DNA of 34,837 nucleotides, from the NCBI GenBank assembly GCA_001464235.1, contig LNFH01000097.1:1-34837 (forward strand), in the 5' to 3' direction. Below the pieces are notes generated by a model. The model saw only the letters and a program-made list of their open reading frames with translations, made no database searches and had not been told where the DNA came from. The stretch's first letter is position 1. Each line of letters begins with the position of its first letter. This stretch comes from Rhizobiales bacterium Ga0077556 (GTDB lineage Bacteria; Pseudomonadota; Alphaproteobacteria; Rhizobiales; Phreatobacteraceae). Positions 1 to 8,415 of the stretch are shown here, one piece after another. The position numbers and the translations under genes are program-made.

Positions 1-627
1 GCTGGCGAGACGCTCCTCGACAGCTATTCGCCGGAGCGGCGCGGCGCGACCCTCGACGTCTTCGCCAACGCCACCAAGAGCACGCGCTTCATGACGCCAC
101 CGACCCGCGGGCACCGGCTGGTGCGTGAGGCGGTGCTCTCGCTGGCCCTGACGGAGGACTTCGCCAGGGGTTTCGCCAATCCGCGGCAGATGCAGCCCTA
201 CACCTATGGGCAGAGCCCGCTGACGCCCTTCGCAGGCCGCGATGCGGAGTTTGATGCGGGGCCGGTCTCGGGCGCCGCGCTGGCCAACGTCCGCCTCGCC
301 GATGGTTTTCTCTCCGATCATCTCGGCGACGGCTTCACCGCGCTGATCTTCGCGGATGGCGCGGTGCCGGCCGACATCGCCGCCCTCGTGGCGAGCCTCG
401 CGGCTCGCGAACCTCGCTTCCGCGCAGTCGTGGTCGGAGGAACGCTCGAGCACCCCTGCGCGGTCCCGATCGCCGATCCCGCCGGCCGCCTCGCGAACGC
501 TTACGGCGCCGTGCCCGGCACGCTCTATCTCGTCCGGCCGGACCTCCATGTCGCCGGCCGCTGGCGGCAGGCCGTGCCGGCCGAAGTCCTTATCACCCTC
601 TGTGTCGGTCTCGGGAGGCCGCAATGA
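1..627 (+). CDS. FAD-dependent aromatic-ring monooxygenase, C-terminal part (5' end outside window)
   Basis: The frame is open from base 1 and its start lies upstream of the window. The roughly 208 visible residues match the C-terminal part of the MhpA/phenol-hydroxylase group of flavin monooxygenases. They include a short SYSPERR-type segment that ends the FAD fold, then a QPYTYGQSPLTPF stretch, then a thioredoxin-like C-terminal domain (LADGFLSDHLGDGFTALIF onward). The FAD-binding GxGxxG motif is not in view, so the substrate cannot be judged. Known members hydroxylate phenolic acids with NAD(P)H and O2. The stop overlaps the next ATG (ATGA, 624-627), so the DUF2783 gene is translationally coupled. 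Class is fairly sure; substrate unknown. Confidence 0.8.
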   Translation, partial: AGETLLDSYSPERRGATLDVFANATKSTRFMTPPTRGHRLVREAVLSLALTEDFARGFANPRQMQPYTYGQSPLTPFAGRDAEFDAGPVSGAALANVRLADGFLSDHLGDGFTALIFADGAVPADIAALVASLAAREPRFRAVVVGGTLEHPCAVPIADPAGRLANAYGAVPGTLYLVRPDLHVAGRWRQAVPAEVLITLCVGLGRPQ

Positions 628-869
628 CCTCCGCTTCGACCCCCGCGACGCTTCCCTTCGAGGATCTCGAACGCGTCTACGAACAGCTCGCCGCCGCCAT
701 CGACCGGGCGGGGGAGGCCAACGAGGCGCTGTTCCTGGCGAAGCTCGTCATGGTCATGGCCCACCGGGCGGGCGGGGGGCTCGACATGGAGGCCTGCATC
801 GCCACGGCACTGGAGAACCTCGGCGCTCCCGCTCAGACCCTGTCGCCGTCCGGGCCGCCGTCGTCCTGA
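624..869 (+). CDS. DUF2783 domain small protein
   Basis: An 81-residue protein starting in an ATGA overlap with the monooxygenase. The core FEDLERVYEQLAAAID followed by EALFLAKLVMVMAHR matches DUF2783, a small helical family often found directly after FAD monooxygenases of aromatic breakdown. Its role is unknown; the coupling suggests it helps the monooxygenase. It has no signal peptide or membrane segment. Its last 37 bases overlap the 3' end of the convergent rlmE gene. Family assignment is from pattern recognition, function is inference. Confidence 0.75.
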   Translation: MTSASTPATLPFEDLERVYEQLAAAIDRAGEANEALFLAKLVMVMAHRAGGGLDMEACIATALENLGAPAQTLSPSGPPSS

Positions 870-1558
870 GCCTCGCCGGGTGAAACCGCGCCGCGGCCAC
901 GGAACCCCATGGCGAGCACGTAGAGCTCCTTCGAATCGGCCCGGCTGTGCTTCACCGTGGCGAAGTCGCGCTTCAGGTCGCCGAGCAGGTCGCCCTCGGT
1001 GCCGCCCTGCAGCACCTTGCAGAGGAAGTGCCCGCCGGGGGCCAGCACCTCGCGCGCGAAGTGGATGGCGAGTTCGGCGAGATAGATGATCTTGATCTGG
1101 TCGGTCTTGCGGTGGCCGGTGGCGTTGGCCGCCATGTCGGAGAGCACCACGTCGGCCTCGCCGCCGAGCATGTCCTTCAGCCGCTCGGGCGCATCGTCCG
1201 TGGTGAAGTCGCCCTTCATGAAGGCGACGCCGGGCACAGGATCGATGTCGAGGAGGTCGATGCCGACGATCTTGCCACGGCCCTGGTCGAGGCCGATGCG
1301 CTTGGCCGCCACCTGCAGCCAGCCGCCGGGCGCGGCGCCGAGGTCGACGATGCGCTGGCCCGGCTTCAGGAGCTTCGCACGGTCGTCGATCTCGATCAGC
1401 TTGAAGGCGGCGCGCGAGCGCCAGCCCTCCCGCTTGGCGCGGGCGACATAAGGGTCGTTGAGCTGCCGCTCCAGCCACTTCTGCTGGCTGGTGGTCCGCT
1501 TCTTCGCCGTCTTCAGGCGCACCGCCAGCTGGCGGCCGCCACCGGTCTTCGTCGTCAT
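833..1558 (-). CDS. rlmE: 23S rRNA (uridine-2'-O)-methyltransferase RlmE (FtsJ/RrmJ)
   Basis: A 241-residue SAM-dependent methyltransferase of the FtsJ/RrmJ family, which 2'-O-methylates U2552 (E. coli numbering) of 23S rRNA during late 50S assembly. The SAM motif DLGAAPGGW is at residues 72-80. The family's K-D-K-E catalytic set is visible as K53 (RAAFKLIEI), D141 (VVLSDMAAN), K181 (FLCKVLQGG) and E211 (SKELYVLA). The N-terminal extension of about 30 basic residues is common in alphaproteobacteria. Its ATG overlaps the stop of the upstream phosphatase gene (1555-1558), so the two genes form one operon. It overlaps the convergent DUF2783 gene at its 3' end. Confidence 0.95.
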   Translation of the reverse strand: MTTKTGGGRQLAVRLKTAKKRTTSQQKWLERQLNDPYVARAKREGWRSRAAFKLIEIDDRAKLLKPGQRIVDLGAAPGGWLQVAAKRIGLDQGRGKIVGIDLLDIDPVPGVAFMKGDFTTDDAPERLKDMLGGEADVVLSDMAANATGHRKTDQIKIIYLAELAIHFAREVLAPGGHFLCKVLQGGTEGDLLGDLKRDFATVKHSRADSKELYVLAMGFRGRGAVSPGEAQDDGGPDGDRV

Positions 1559-2685
1559 CGGCCGCCTCCCGGCCCGTTCGGCCTCGGCTCCTGGCGGTGG
1601 TGGAAAGGACGGCGCCAGACGCCGTCCTGGCGCATCAGGCTGACCAGGATGCCCTCGCGCAGCCCCCGGTCGGCGACGCGCAGCCGCTGGCAGGGAAAGT
1701 GCCGCCGCATGCCCTCCAGGATGGCGCAGCCGGCGAGAACCAGGTCGGCGCGCTCGGCCCCGATGCAGGGATGGGCGATGCGGTCCTCGTAGGTCATATC
1801 CAGCAGCTGGTCGAGGATGACGTCGACCTCGCCGGCCCCGAGCCAGGCCCCGTCGACGCGGCGCCGGTCATATTTCGGCAGGCCGAGATGGACACCGGCG
1901 AGCGTGGTGACGGTTCCCGACGTGCCGAGCATGTGCAGGTGCTCGATCTGCGACTGGATCGCCTTGCGGTGGGCGAAGGGCTCGACCATGGCGGCGACCT
2001 CGTCGACCATGCGCTCGAAGCTCTCGCGCGTCACGTGCTTGCCGTCGTGCCGCTCGGCCAGCGTCACCACGCCGACGGGGAGCGACGTCCAGCCGAGGAT
2101 CTCCGCCGTCGGCGGCCCGCCCTGGCGGCCGGGTCCGCGCGGCAGCAGCCAGACGATCTCCGAGGAGCCGCCGCCGATGTCGAAGAGGATGACGCCGCGC
2201 GAGCGCGGGTCGGCCAGCGGCACGCAGCCCTGGGCGGCGAGCTGCGCCTCGGTGCGCCGGTCGACCACCTCGAGCGCCAGGCCGGTCTCGGCCTTGACGC
2301 GGGCGATGAAGGCGTCGCCGTTGGTCGCCTGGCGACAGGCTTCCGTTGCGATGAGGCGGGCGCGGGCCACCTGCCGGTCGCGCAGCTTCATGCGGCAGAC
2401 CTTCAGCGCCTCGACGGCCCTGTCCATCGCCGCTTCGCTCAGCCGGCCCGTCTGGGCCAGGCCCTCGCCGAGGCGCACGATTCGCGAGAAGGCGTCGACG
2501 ACGCGGAAACTCGCGCCCTCGGGCTTGGCCACCAGCAGGCGGCAATTGTTGGTTCCGAGATCCAGCGCGGCATAGAGCCTGCGCGGCCGGTGCGGCTGGG
2601 GAGCACGGGCCTCGCCCGTCTTCCCGTCCGATTCCGGACGCACGCCCGAATCTCCCGGCGAACCGCGGGGCGGCTCGTGGGTCAT
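1555..2685 (-). CDS. Ppx/GppA family exopolyphosphatase / pppGpp phosphatase
   Basis: A 376-residue member of the ASKHA-fold Ppx/GppA family, which removes phosphate from polyphosphate or pppGpp. The phosphate-binding motifs are LDLGTNNCRLLVA (from residue 41) and FDIGGGSSEI (from 168), and the likely catalytic glutamate is E115 in IATEACRQAT. It is shorter than E. coli Ppx (about 513 residues) and lacks the C-terminal HD-like domain, which is the usual alphaproteobacterial short form. Residues 1-36 are a polar, poorly conserved extension. The ATG at 2685 has an AAAGG Shine-Dalgarno at suitable spacing. It precedes rlmE with a 4-base overlap. Whether polyphosphate or pppGpp is preferred cannot be told. 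Confidence 0.9.
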   Translation of the reverse strand: MTHEPPRGSPGDSGVRPESDGKTGEARAPQPHRPRRLYAALDLGTNNCRLLVAKPEGASFRVVDAFSRIVRLGEGLAQTGRLSEAAMDRAVEALKVCRMKLRDRQVARARLIATEACRQATNGDAFIARVKAETGLALEVVDRRTEAQLAAQGCVPLADPRSRGVILFDIGGGSSEIVWLLPRGPGRQGGPPTAEILGWTSLPVGVVTLAERHDGKHVTRESFERMVDEVAAMVEPFAHRKAIQSQIEHLHMLGTSGTVTTLAGVHLGLPKYDRRRVDGAWLGAGEVDVILDQLLDMTYEDRIAHPCIGAERADLVLAGCAILEGMRRHFPCQRLRVADRGLREGILVSLMRQDGVWRRPFHHRQEPRPNGPGGGR

Positions 2686-2827
2686 GGCGACCTTTCCCGC
2701 CGGAGGCCGGAACGCGCGAGCGCTCGACGGACGACCGGCTGATCTGTTCAGTTGGTGCCAAGTGTATCAGGGCGGGGGGCGGCTGCAAGCCTTCTGGTAC
2801 CGGCCTTCAAAAGCTGTCGCCCGGGGC

Positions 2828-2856
2828 TTGAACAGCCCGGCGCAATCGACTATGAC
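2828..2856 (+). promoter_or_regulatory. Probable sigma-70 promoter of the tRNA-Gln gene
   Basis: TTGAAC (2828-2833), a 17-base spacer and TATGAC (2851-2856) resemble a housekeeping promoter, each box matching 4 of 6 consensus bases. The predicted start near 2863 leaves a leader of about 34 bases before the tRNA. Seen by eye; not tested. Confidence 0.5.
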
Positions 2857-2896
2857 CGCGCCTCGCACGGCAACGCGCCCCTTCGGGAAGCGCTGC

Positions 2897-2970
2897 TGGG
2901 GGATAGTTCAACGGTAGAACATCGGACTCTGACTCCGAGAATCTTGGTTCGAATCCAGGTCCCCCAGCCA
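2897..2970 (+). tRNA. tRNA-Gln (anticodon CUG)
   Basis: A full cloverleaf can be folded. The 7-bp acceptor stem is 2897-2903 with 2960-2966 and has the weak U1-A72 pair typical of glutamine tRNAs. The D stem GTTC/GAAC is at 2906-2909/2917-2920. The anticodon stem TCGGA/TCCGA encloses anticodon CTG at 2929-2931. The T stem is 2943-2947 with 2955-2959, with a TTCGAAT loop. Discriminator G is at 2967 and CCA is encoded at 2968-2970. It reads CAG codons. Confidence 0.97.
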
Positions 2971-3022
2971 GCCGGCGTGTTCGTCCCTCTCTCCTTGAAA
3001 ATGCGGCGATCGGCGTGACCGT

Positions 3023-3059
3023 GCCGTCGGCGGACGTGGGTCCGACGGCGGTCTCTTTT
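3023..3059 (+). terminator. Intrinsic terminator after tRNA-Gln
   Basis: GCCGTCGG (3023-3030) pairs perfectly with CCGACGGC (3042-3049) around an 11-base loop, followed by the T-rich run TCTCTTTT at 3052-3059. It lies about 55 bases after the tRNA on the same strand. It also sits downstream of the convergent binding-protein gene and might act on both strands. Confidence 0.7.
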
Positions 3060-3159
3060 GCATGTGCGGTGCCGCGCCGGCGGCGCAGCCGATGGCCTCC
3101 GCCGCAGCGCCGGGTCGAGCGCGGCGCCTCGTGGCGGCCGCGCGCTCCCCGTCGCGCGT

Positions 3160-4710
3160 TCAGCGCTTGCTGACGCCCCAGGTGATCGGCTGGCCCGCCG
3201 GCCAGGGCCTGTATCCCTGCACGCGGGGGTGGCTCGCCTCCACGTTGGGGTTGAAGTAGAGGCCGATGATCGGGACGTCCGTGCGGATCTTCGCGTGAAG
3301 CTGCGCGAACAAGCCTGCCCGCGTGCGGTCGTCGGCCGTCCGCTCGCTCTCCGCCAGCAGCCGGATGGCGTCGGCATCGCCATACTGGGCGGTCTTGATC
3401 TGGCTCTTGTCGGCGATGAAGGTCGCGTACATCAGCCCCGGGTCGAAGCGGGCGGAAAATCCGAAGGACTGCATCTGGAAGCGGCCGTTGAGGTAGTTCG
3501 ATAGCTGCGTCGCCCAGTCGATCACCTCGAGCTGCACCTTGAAGCCCGCGGCGGTCAGCATCGCCTCGGCCATGACGGCGTTCTGGTACATGTTGGCATA
3601 TTGCCGGTTGGTCTGGATCTTCAGCGGCTCGCCGCGATATCCCGCCTCGCGCAGCAGCGCCTGGGCGCGGGCCGGGTCATGGGCCGGCCACTGCAGGTAG
3701 CCCGGCCCGAAGAAGGCGGTCGCCTCGCTGACGGAGGACGGATTGGCCTCCGCCATGCCGAGGTTGCGGGCCTCCGCGATCTGCCTGAGGTCGAGGGCAT
3801 GGGCGATGGCCTGGCGGATCTTGACGTTCGACAGCAGCGGATCGTCGGTCTGCAGCAGAAGCGTCGACCAGCTGAGCCCGGGCGCCGAGGTCACGGTCAT
3901 GCCGCGCTGCTTCAGCGTGTCGATCTGCTGCGGCTCGATCTGGTGGACGACGTCCACGGCGCCCGTCACCAGGGCGGCCTCGCGGGCGCTGCTGTCGGGG
4001 ATGATGCGGAACTGGACCTGGTCCACCTGCATGACCCTGGCGCCGGAGAAGCCGTCGGCGGGCGCCGCGGAGGGGCGGTATCCGGGGGCCTTGTCGAGGA
4101 GCACGTACTCCGCCCGGCGCCATTCGCGGAGGCTGAGGGGCCCCGATCCGATCGGCGTCTTCCACTTGCCCTCCGCGTCGACGCTGTCGGGATGGGCGGC
4201 CACCACGTGGCACTGGATGTTGGCGAGCTGCTTGAGGAAGACGCCGCTCGCCCGGTCCAGGCGGAACACCACCGTGCGCGGATCGGGGGCCTCCACCGCC
4301 GTCACCCGCGCGCCCGAGCGACCGTCGAAGATGGCGCGGCAGGCCCAGGTGGAGGCGCCGATCAGCCGCTCCCACATCCACTTCACCTCGGCCGATGTCA
4401 CCGGCTTGCCGTTGTGGAACGTGGCGCCTTCCCGCAGCGTGAAGGTGTACGTGCGCCCCTCGTCCGAGACCTGCCAGCTGTCCGCCAGCGCCGGGCCGAC
4501 CGTGAGGTCGCGGCGATAGGCGACCAGCCCCTCGAAGATCTGGTGGATGACCGTGTCGGTGTTGGAGTCGCGGTTGACGCCCGGTTCGAGGCTGCGGATG
4601 TCCGCGTTCATGCCGACCACCAGGGGGCTCGGCGTCTGTGCGGCGGCCGCTGCGGGGAGGGCGAGTGCGAGAGCCGCCACCAGCGGCAGGGTCCACGAGG
4701 CAGGGGTCAT
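3160..4710 (-). CDS. Periplasmic binding protein of an oligopeptide-type ABC importer (SBP family 5)
   Basis: A 516-residue extracytoplasmic solute-binding protein of family 5 (DppA/OppA/NikA type). It has a Sec signal peptide ending in ALPAAAAAQ, then LVVGMNADIRSLEPG, YTFTLREGATFHNGKPVTS and KIRQAIAHALDL, all typical of the family. ATG 4710 is preferred over ATG 4716 because GGAGAG lies six bases before it but directly abuts the other. It is the last gene of the amidase-hydrolase-binding protein unit, 13 bases after the hydrolase stop. The matching permeases and ATPase are probably those at 11101-14483, because no other dpp-like genes are visible. Ligands of this family range from peptides to opines, nickel chelates and sugars, so the ligand is unknown. 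Confidence 0.9.
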   Translation of the reverse strand: MTPASWTLPLVAALALALPAAAAAQTPSPLVVGMNADIRSLEPGVNRDSNTDTVIHQIFEGLVAYRRDLTVGPALADSWQVSDEGRTYTFTLREGATFHNGKPVTSAEVKWMWERLIGASTWACRAIFDGRSGARVTAVEAPDPRTVVFRLDRASGVFLKQLANIQCHVVAAHPDSVDAEGKWKTPIGSGPLSLREWRRAEYVLLDKAPGYRPSAAPADGFSGARVMQVDQVQFRIIPDSSAREAALVTGAVDVVHQIEPQQIDTLKQRGMTVTSAPGLSWSTLLLQTDDPLLSNVKIRQAIAHALDLRQIAEARNLGMAEANPSSVSEATAFFGPGYLQWPAHDPARAQALLREAGYRGEPLKIQTNRQYANMYQNAVMAEAMLTAAGFKVQLEVIDWATQLSNYLNGRFQMQSFGFSARFDPGLMYATFIADKSQIKTAQYGDADAIRLLAESERTADDRTRAGLFAQLHAKIRTDVPIIGLYFNPNVEASHPRVQGYRPWPAGQPITWGVSKR

Positions 4711-4723
4711 CCGCATCTCTCCA

Positions 4724-5593
4724 TCACGGTCGGGGGGTGGTCGGGGAAGGCGCGAGGCGAGACAACTGCTCGCCGAGGAAATCCTTGACGGCCGGCATGA
4801 GCCCGTCCCAGCGATGGGACACGCCGGGGATGCTGTCATGGCGCACGGCGATGCCGTGGCGCGTGAGGCTCGCCCCGAGCGAGGCCAGTCGCTCCGGGCG
4901 GTTGGCGCCCGCCACGTCCCAGTCGGGTCGCCAGCCGGGATGGGTCGGCGTGATGGTGATCTCCCAGGTGTCGAGATCGTCGGCGCCGATGACCGTCTGG
5001 ACCGCCACGGTCCGCATGGCCTCGATATCGATCGGACGGCCCCAGACCGCCGCGAAGTCGCGCACCCCGACCCAAAAGTCGCGTTCGCGGTCGAGCAGCG
5101 TCACGATCCCCGGCGCGCCGATCGACACCGCATGCAGCCTCCCGGGGTGCAGGTAGAGGAACCTGTGGGCGAAATGGCCGCCGCCCGAGAAGCCGAACAG
5201 GCTGAAGCGTGGCCCCGCGAGGCGGTAGCGCGCGCCGATCTCCTCGATCATGTCGAGCAGGGCGAGGTCATAGCGCACGGCGCAGGGCACCATGAGCTTG
5301 TAGGACGAGACGTCGGACGTGCCGGTGATGCCGGCGGGAAAGAGCGGCGCCAGGACGATGCAGGAATGGGCCTCGGCGAAGTCCGCGAAGGCGTCGCGGC
5401 TGCTCGTGGCGTCGCGTAGCGTGCCGTGGACGACCACGACGAGCGGATAGCGCTCCGCGCCGTCCTCGTCATAGCTGAGCGGGACATAGGCGCAGTAGGA
5501 CAGGCGCGGATCGAAGCGACTGACATAGATCGTCGTCCTGCCGAAATCGTAGGACGACAGCCGCCTGCCGTGGACGCGCCGTGTCGGGGTCAT
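4724..5593 (-). CDS. Alpha/beta hydrolase (esterase/PHB-depolymerase-like)
   Basis: A 289-residue alpha/beta hydrolase without a signal peptide, so cytoplasmic. The oxyanion region is PLVVVVHGTLRD. The nucleophile elbow GFSGGGH places the catalytic serine at S136, the acid is probably D205 or D206 (GADDLDTW), and the histidine is H260 (PGVSHRWDG). The layout resembles the poly(3-hydroxybutyrate)-depolymerase-like branch of small esterases. Its ATG overlaps the amidase stop (5590-5593), and the binding-protein gene follows 13 bases after its own stop, so all three are co-transcribed. It may split an ester or amide product of the imported compound; that is inference from context. Confidence 0.85.
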   Translation of the reverse strand: MTPTRRVHGRRLSSYDFGRTTIYVSRFDPRLSYCAYVPLSYDEDGAERYPLVVVVHGTLRDATSSRDAFADFAEAHSCIVLAPLFPAGITGTSDVSSYKLMVPCAVRYDLALLDMIEEIGARYRLAGPRFSLFGFSGGGHFAHRFLYLHPGRLHAVSIGAPGIVTLLDRERDFWVGVRDFAAVWGRPIDIEAMRTVAVQTVIGADDLDTWEITITPTHPGWRPDWDVAGANRPERLASLGASLTRHGIAVRHDSIPGVSHRWDGLMPAVKDFLGEQLSRLAPSPTTPRP

Positions 5594-7040
5594 GCCGGGC
5601 TCCAGGCGGGCGAGACGGGGGTGCGGGGCGTGCCGTGGGCCTCGATCACCTCGGCCGCGTCGAAGATGAGGTCCTCGCGGAAGCGTCCGGCGACCACCTG
5701 GACACCCGTCGGGATGGTGCCGGCAAGGCCGATCGGCACGGCGAGGCCGGGAAGCCCCATGACGGAGATCGCCATCATGGGCCCCTGCGCCTCCAGCACG
5801 CGCGCCGTGGTCGGCGCATCCGTCAGGTCGAAGCCGACGCGGTAGGGCAGGTCATAGGAGACCGGCATCACCACCACCGGATAGGTCTCGAGGAACACCT
5901 GCCAGTCGCGCAGCGCCGCCGAGCGCTCGCCGAGGGCGGTGAGCACGTCTTGCGGGCCGTAGGCCGGCAGCACCTCGTGCCAGAGGGCGACCGCCCGCCG
6001 GATGCCCCCGTCGCCATTCTTGTCGATGAGCGGCTGGAGGCCTGCCATCACGTCGGGCATGGCCATCTTCGCCCAGATGCGCGCGATGGCGTCGATACGC
6101 GGTGGCGCGACCTCGTCGACCCGATAGCCGCCGGCGGCCAGCCGCCGCCCGGCTTCGCGCACCGCATCGGACACCTCCGGCGCGACCGCAACCTCCTCCG
6201 ATCCGGTGACGAGGGCGACGCGCACGGGCCGTTGTGCCTGCGGGAACGGGGCGGGGACCACGCAGCGCGTGTCGAGCGGGCTCGGCTGGGCCATGGCCGC
6301 GAAGGCGAGGCGCATGTCGCGCATGGAGCGGGTGAGGGGACCCTGCACCGCCATGAGCTGCGAGGCGATCGGCGCGAGGCCGGTGGCCGTTCCGTTGCTC
6401 GACGGGATGCGGCCGAAACTCGGGCGCAGGCCGAAGAGGCCGCAGCAATAGGCGGGATAGCGGACCGATCCGGCGATGTCGTTGCCGTGGGCGATGGGAC
6501 CGATCCCGGCGGCGACCGCCGAGCCCGCCCCGCCCGACGAGCCGCCCGGGGTCACGTCACGGTCCCACGGATTGAAGGTCTGCCCGTGCAGGTCGTTGTC
6601 GGTGTGCCAACGCATCGAATAGCCGGGCGTATTGGTGCGCCCGATGACGATGGCGCCGGCACGGCGCAGGTTGGCGACCACCGGATTGTCGCTGGCGGCG
6701 ACGAGGTCGCGGTAGGCGACGATCCCGCCGTCCGTCGGGTGTCCCTGCTGGTCGATGTTGACCTTGATGGTGACGGGAACGCCGTGGAGCGGGCCGACCG
6801 GCTCGCCCGGTCGGCATCGCTCAGGGCCTCCTCGTCGAAGCGCCGGACGACCGCATTGAGGGCCCCGTTGACCGCGTCCATGCGCTGGAGGCAGGCCGCG
6901 ACCGCCTCCCGGCTGGACACCGTGCCGGCCCGGATCGACGCCGCGAGTTCGCTGGCTTCGAGCGTCCACAGGCCGGATCCTGCGGGATCCCCGCCCTTGC
7001 CGGGCATCGCCAGGGGGTGAACGGACGTGACTGCGGGCAT
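5590..7040 (-). pseudogene. Amidase-signature family amidase with a frame lesion near 6806
   Basis: An amidase-signature hydrolase of about 480 residues split over two frames. The N-terminal part (LWTLEASELAASIRAGTVSSREAVAACL) is read from ATG 7040, which has GGAGG eight bases upstream. The rest (GEPVGPLHGVPVTIK to the stop at 5590) is in another frame. The join falls near 6799-6815, where one base, or 3n+1 bases, appears missing at a GGG run. The triad survives: Lys codon 6763-6765 (TIKVN), cis-Ser in GGSSGG (6529-6546) and nucleophile Ser codon 6466-6468 (DIAGSVRYP). As written, no complete enzyme is made unless the ribosome shifts frame. It heads the amidase-hydrolase-binding protein operon, divergent from a GntR regulator. 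Substrate unknown. Confidence 0.85.
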
Positions 7041-7084
7041 CGGTCTTCCCTCCGGATTGCCATGGAGGACGATGGGATGTATTT

Positions 7085-7101
7085 TGTCAACTCATGAGAC
7101 A
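7085..7101 (-). promoter_or_regulatory. Amidase-operon promoter -35 box with overlapping inverted repeat
   Basis: On the minus strand a perfect TTGACA (7085-7090) lies 45 bases before the amidase ATG; the matching -10 is weak. It is embedded in the inverted repeat TGTC-N9-GACA (7085-7088 / 7098-7101), with a central palindrome CTCATGAG (7091-7098). The position in the gap between the amidase operon and the GntR gene suggests a regulator-binding site. Binding by the GntR protein is inference. Confidence 0.45.
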
Positions 7102-7230
7102 CATGCTGCGGAGAGCTTCATCGGTACGCCGGGTCGGGGTGCCTCCGCCGCCCGTCGCCCATGCTCAACTCCGGCCTTCGTCCTGCCCCTTCGCCGCGGC
7201 CCGGGTTCGGGCTATTCCTCAAACCCGTTC

Positions 7231-8223
7231 ATGACGTCCCCGCCGGCTCCCATGTCCTCAAAGCCCCGATCGCCCGCCGCCCGGCCGCCCCGCGGTAAGC
7301 CGCGCTCCTCCGCCGCCGCGACGCCGGCGGCCCCGAACGCATCGGCCGAACCGCCGAGCCGGCTGCAGCGCGATCTCCTGCCGCGGATCGTGGAATTGCT
7401 GCGCCTCGATGGGGCGGAACCCGGCCATCGCATCACCGAGGCGGCCATGGCGCGGCGCCTGCAGGTCTCCCGGACGCCGGTCCGTGCGGCCCTCAAGCAC
7501 CTCGCGGACCGCGGGGTGCTCGCCGCGCTGCCGGGCGGGGGCCTGACGATCGCCCGCCCGCTGGACCAGCTGGCGGACGCCGAATTCGCCTCGGTCGGGG
7601 TGGAGATCGACGTCTGGTGCTCGCGCATGGCGCGCGACAGGCTGTCCGGCGCCCTCCCGCATCAGGTCTCGGAAGCCGACCTGATGCGGCGCTATGACCT
7701 CGGCCGGCCGTTGCTGCTGCGCATCCTCAACAAGCTCGCCGAGGTGGGGCTCGTGGAGCGGCTCCCGGGACACGGCTGGCTCTTCTCGCCGGTCAATGAT
7801 CCCGCCGCCATCGCCGAAAGCTACGCCTTCCGCCGCATCATCGAGCCGGCGTCCCTGCTGGAGGCCGGTACCCGAATCGATCCCGCATGGCTCGCCGAGA
7901 TGCGCCGCCGGCACGAGGACATGCTGACCCGGACCTGGAACGAGGCCCTCGCCGTGTCGCTGTTCGAGATGAACGCGGATTTCCACGAGGGGCTCATCGC
8001 CTCATCGGGCAACCGCTACCTGCTGCTGGCGATCCAGCAGCAGACGCGGCTGAGGCGCTACACCAACTACGAATGGCGCTATGGCCCGGAGCGGGTGAAG
8101 GTGTCGTGCCGGCAGCACCTGGAGATCATCGCGCGGCTCGAGGCGGGAGAGATCGAGGTCGCCGCGGCCCTCCTGCGCCAGCATCTCGATCTCGCCCGCA
8201 CCGTCAGCCTAGGGCCGCGCTGA
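7231..8223 (+). CDS. GntR-family (FCD) regulator with two consecutive winged-helix units
   Basis: A 330-residue cytoplasmic regulator. Residues 45-110 form a GntR winged helix (ITEAAMARRLQVSRTPVRAALKHLADRGVL). Residues 120-188 look like a second one (HQVSEADLMRRYDLGRPLLLRILNKLAEVGLVERLPGHGW, with wing). Residues 195-325 are an all-helical FCD effector domain with the usual metal-binding type histidines (H252, H296, H318). Most FCD regulators have one DNA-binding unit and about 230 residues, so this is a longer variant. The start is uncertain: ATG 7231 and ATG 7252 both lack a clear Shine-Dalgarno. It is divergent from the amidase operon and followed in the same direction by a transaminase, its likely targets. 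Confidence 0.85.
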   Translation: MTSPPAPMSSKPRSPAARPPRGKPRSSAAATPAAPNASAEPPSRLQRDLLPRIVELLRLDGAEPGHRITEAAMARRLQVSRTPVRAALKHLADRGVLAALPGGGLTIARPLDQLADAEFASVGVEIDVWCSRMARDRLSGALPHQVSEADLMRRYDLGRPLLLRILNKLAEVGLVERLPGHGWLFSPVNDPAAIAESYAFRRIIEPASLLEAGTRIDPAWLAEMRRRHEDMLTRTWNEALAVSLFEMNADFHEGLIASSGNRYLLLAIQQQTRLRRYTNYEWRYGPERVKVSCRQHLEIIARLEAGEIEVAAALLRQHLDLARTVSLGPR

Positions 8224-8258
8224 CCACAGCCGTCGGCGGGCGATGCCCTATAGAGCCC

Positions 8259-8294
8259 TTGCGTCGTGTTCTTTATCGCATCATAGTACATGAT
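8259..8294 (+). promoter_or_regulatory. Transaminase promoter with overlapping inverted-repeat operator candidate
   Basis: TTGCGT (8259-8264), a 17-base spacer and CATAGT (8282-8287) resemble a promoter. The inverted repeat ATCAT-AGTAC-ATGAT (8280-8294) covers the -10 box, where a repressor would block transcription. It lies between the GntR gene and the transaminase and is AT-rich against its surroundings. The leader to ATG 8416 would be about 120 bases. Confidence 0.45.
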
Positions 8295-8415
8295 ATGGCG
8301 TGCGGCCCTCCACCGTTTCGGGGGGCGGCGGCCTGGCATGGCCGGTTGCGGCGTGCCGTCCCCTCGCGCCCGGTCCGACGCGGTCCGGAGGCGACAGCCG
8401 GATCAGGTATTGGCG

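Noticed and set aside
1597-2742. Plus-strand open frame opposite the Ppx/GppA gene
   Set aside because: It is an antisense shadow; the minus strand shows DLGTNN and DIGGGSSE motifs and operon overlap with rlmE.
2897-2970. tRNA-Gln as the attachment site of a genomic island covering the catabolic genes
   Set aside because: No integrase, no transposase, and no second copy of the tRNA 3' end was noticed in the window.
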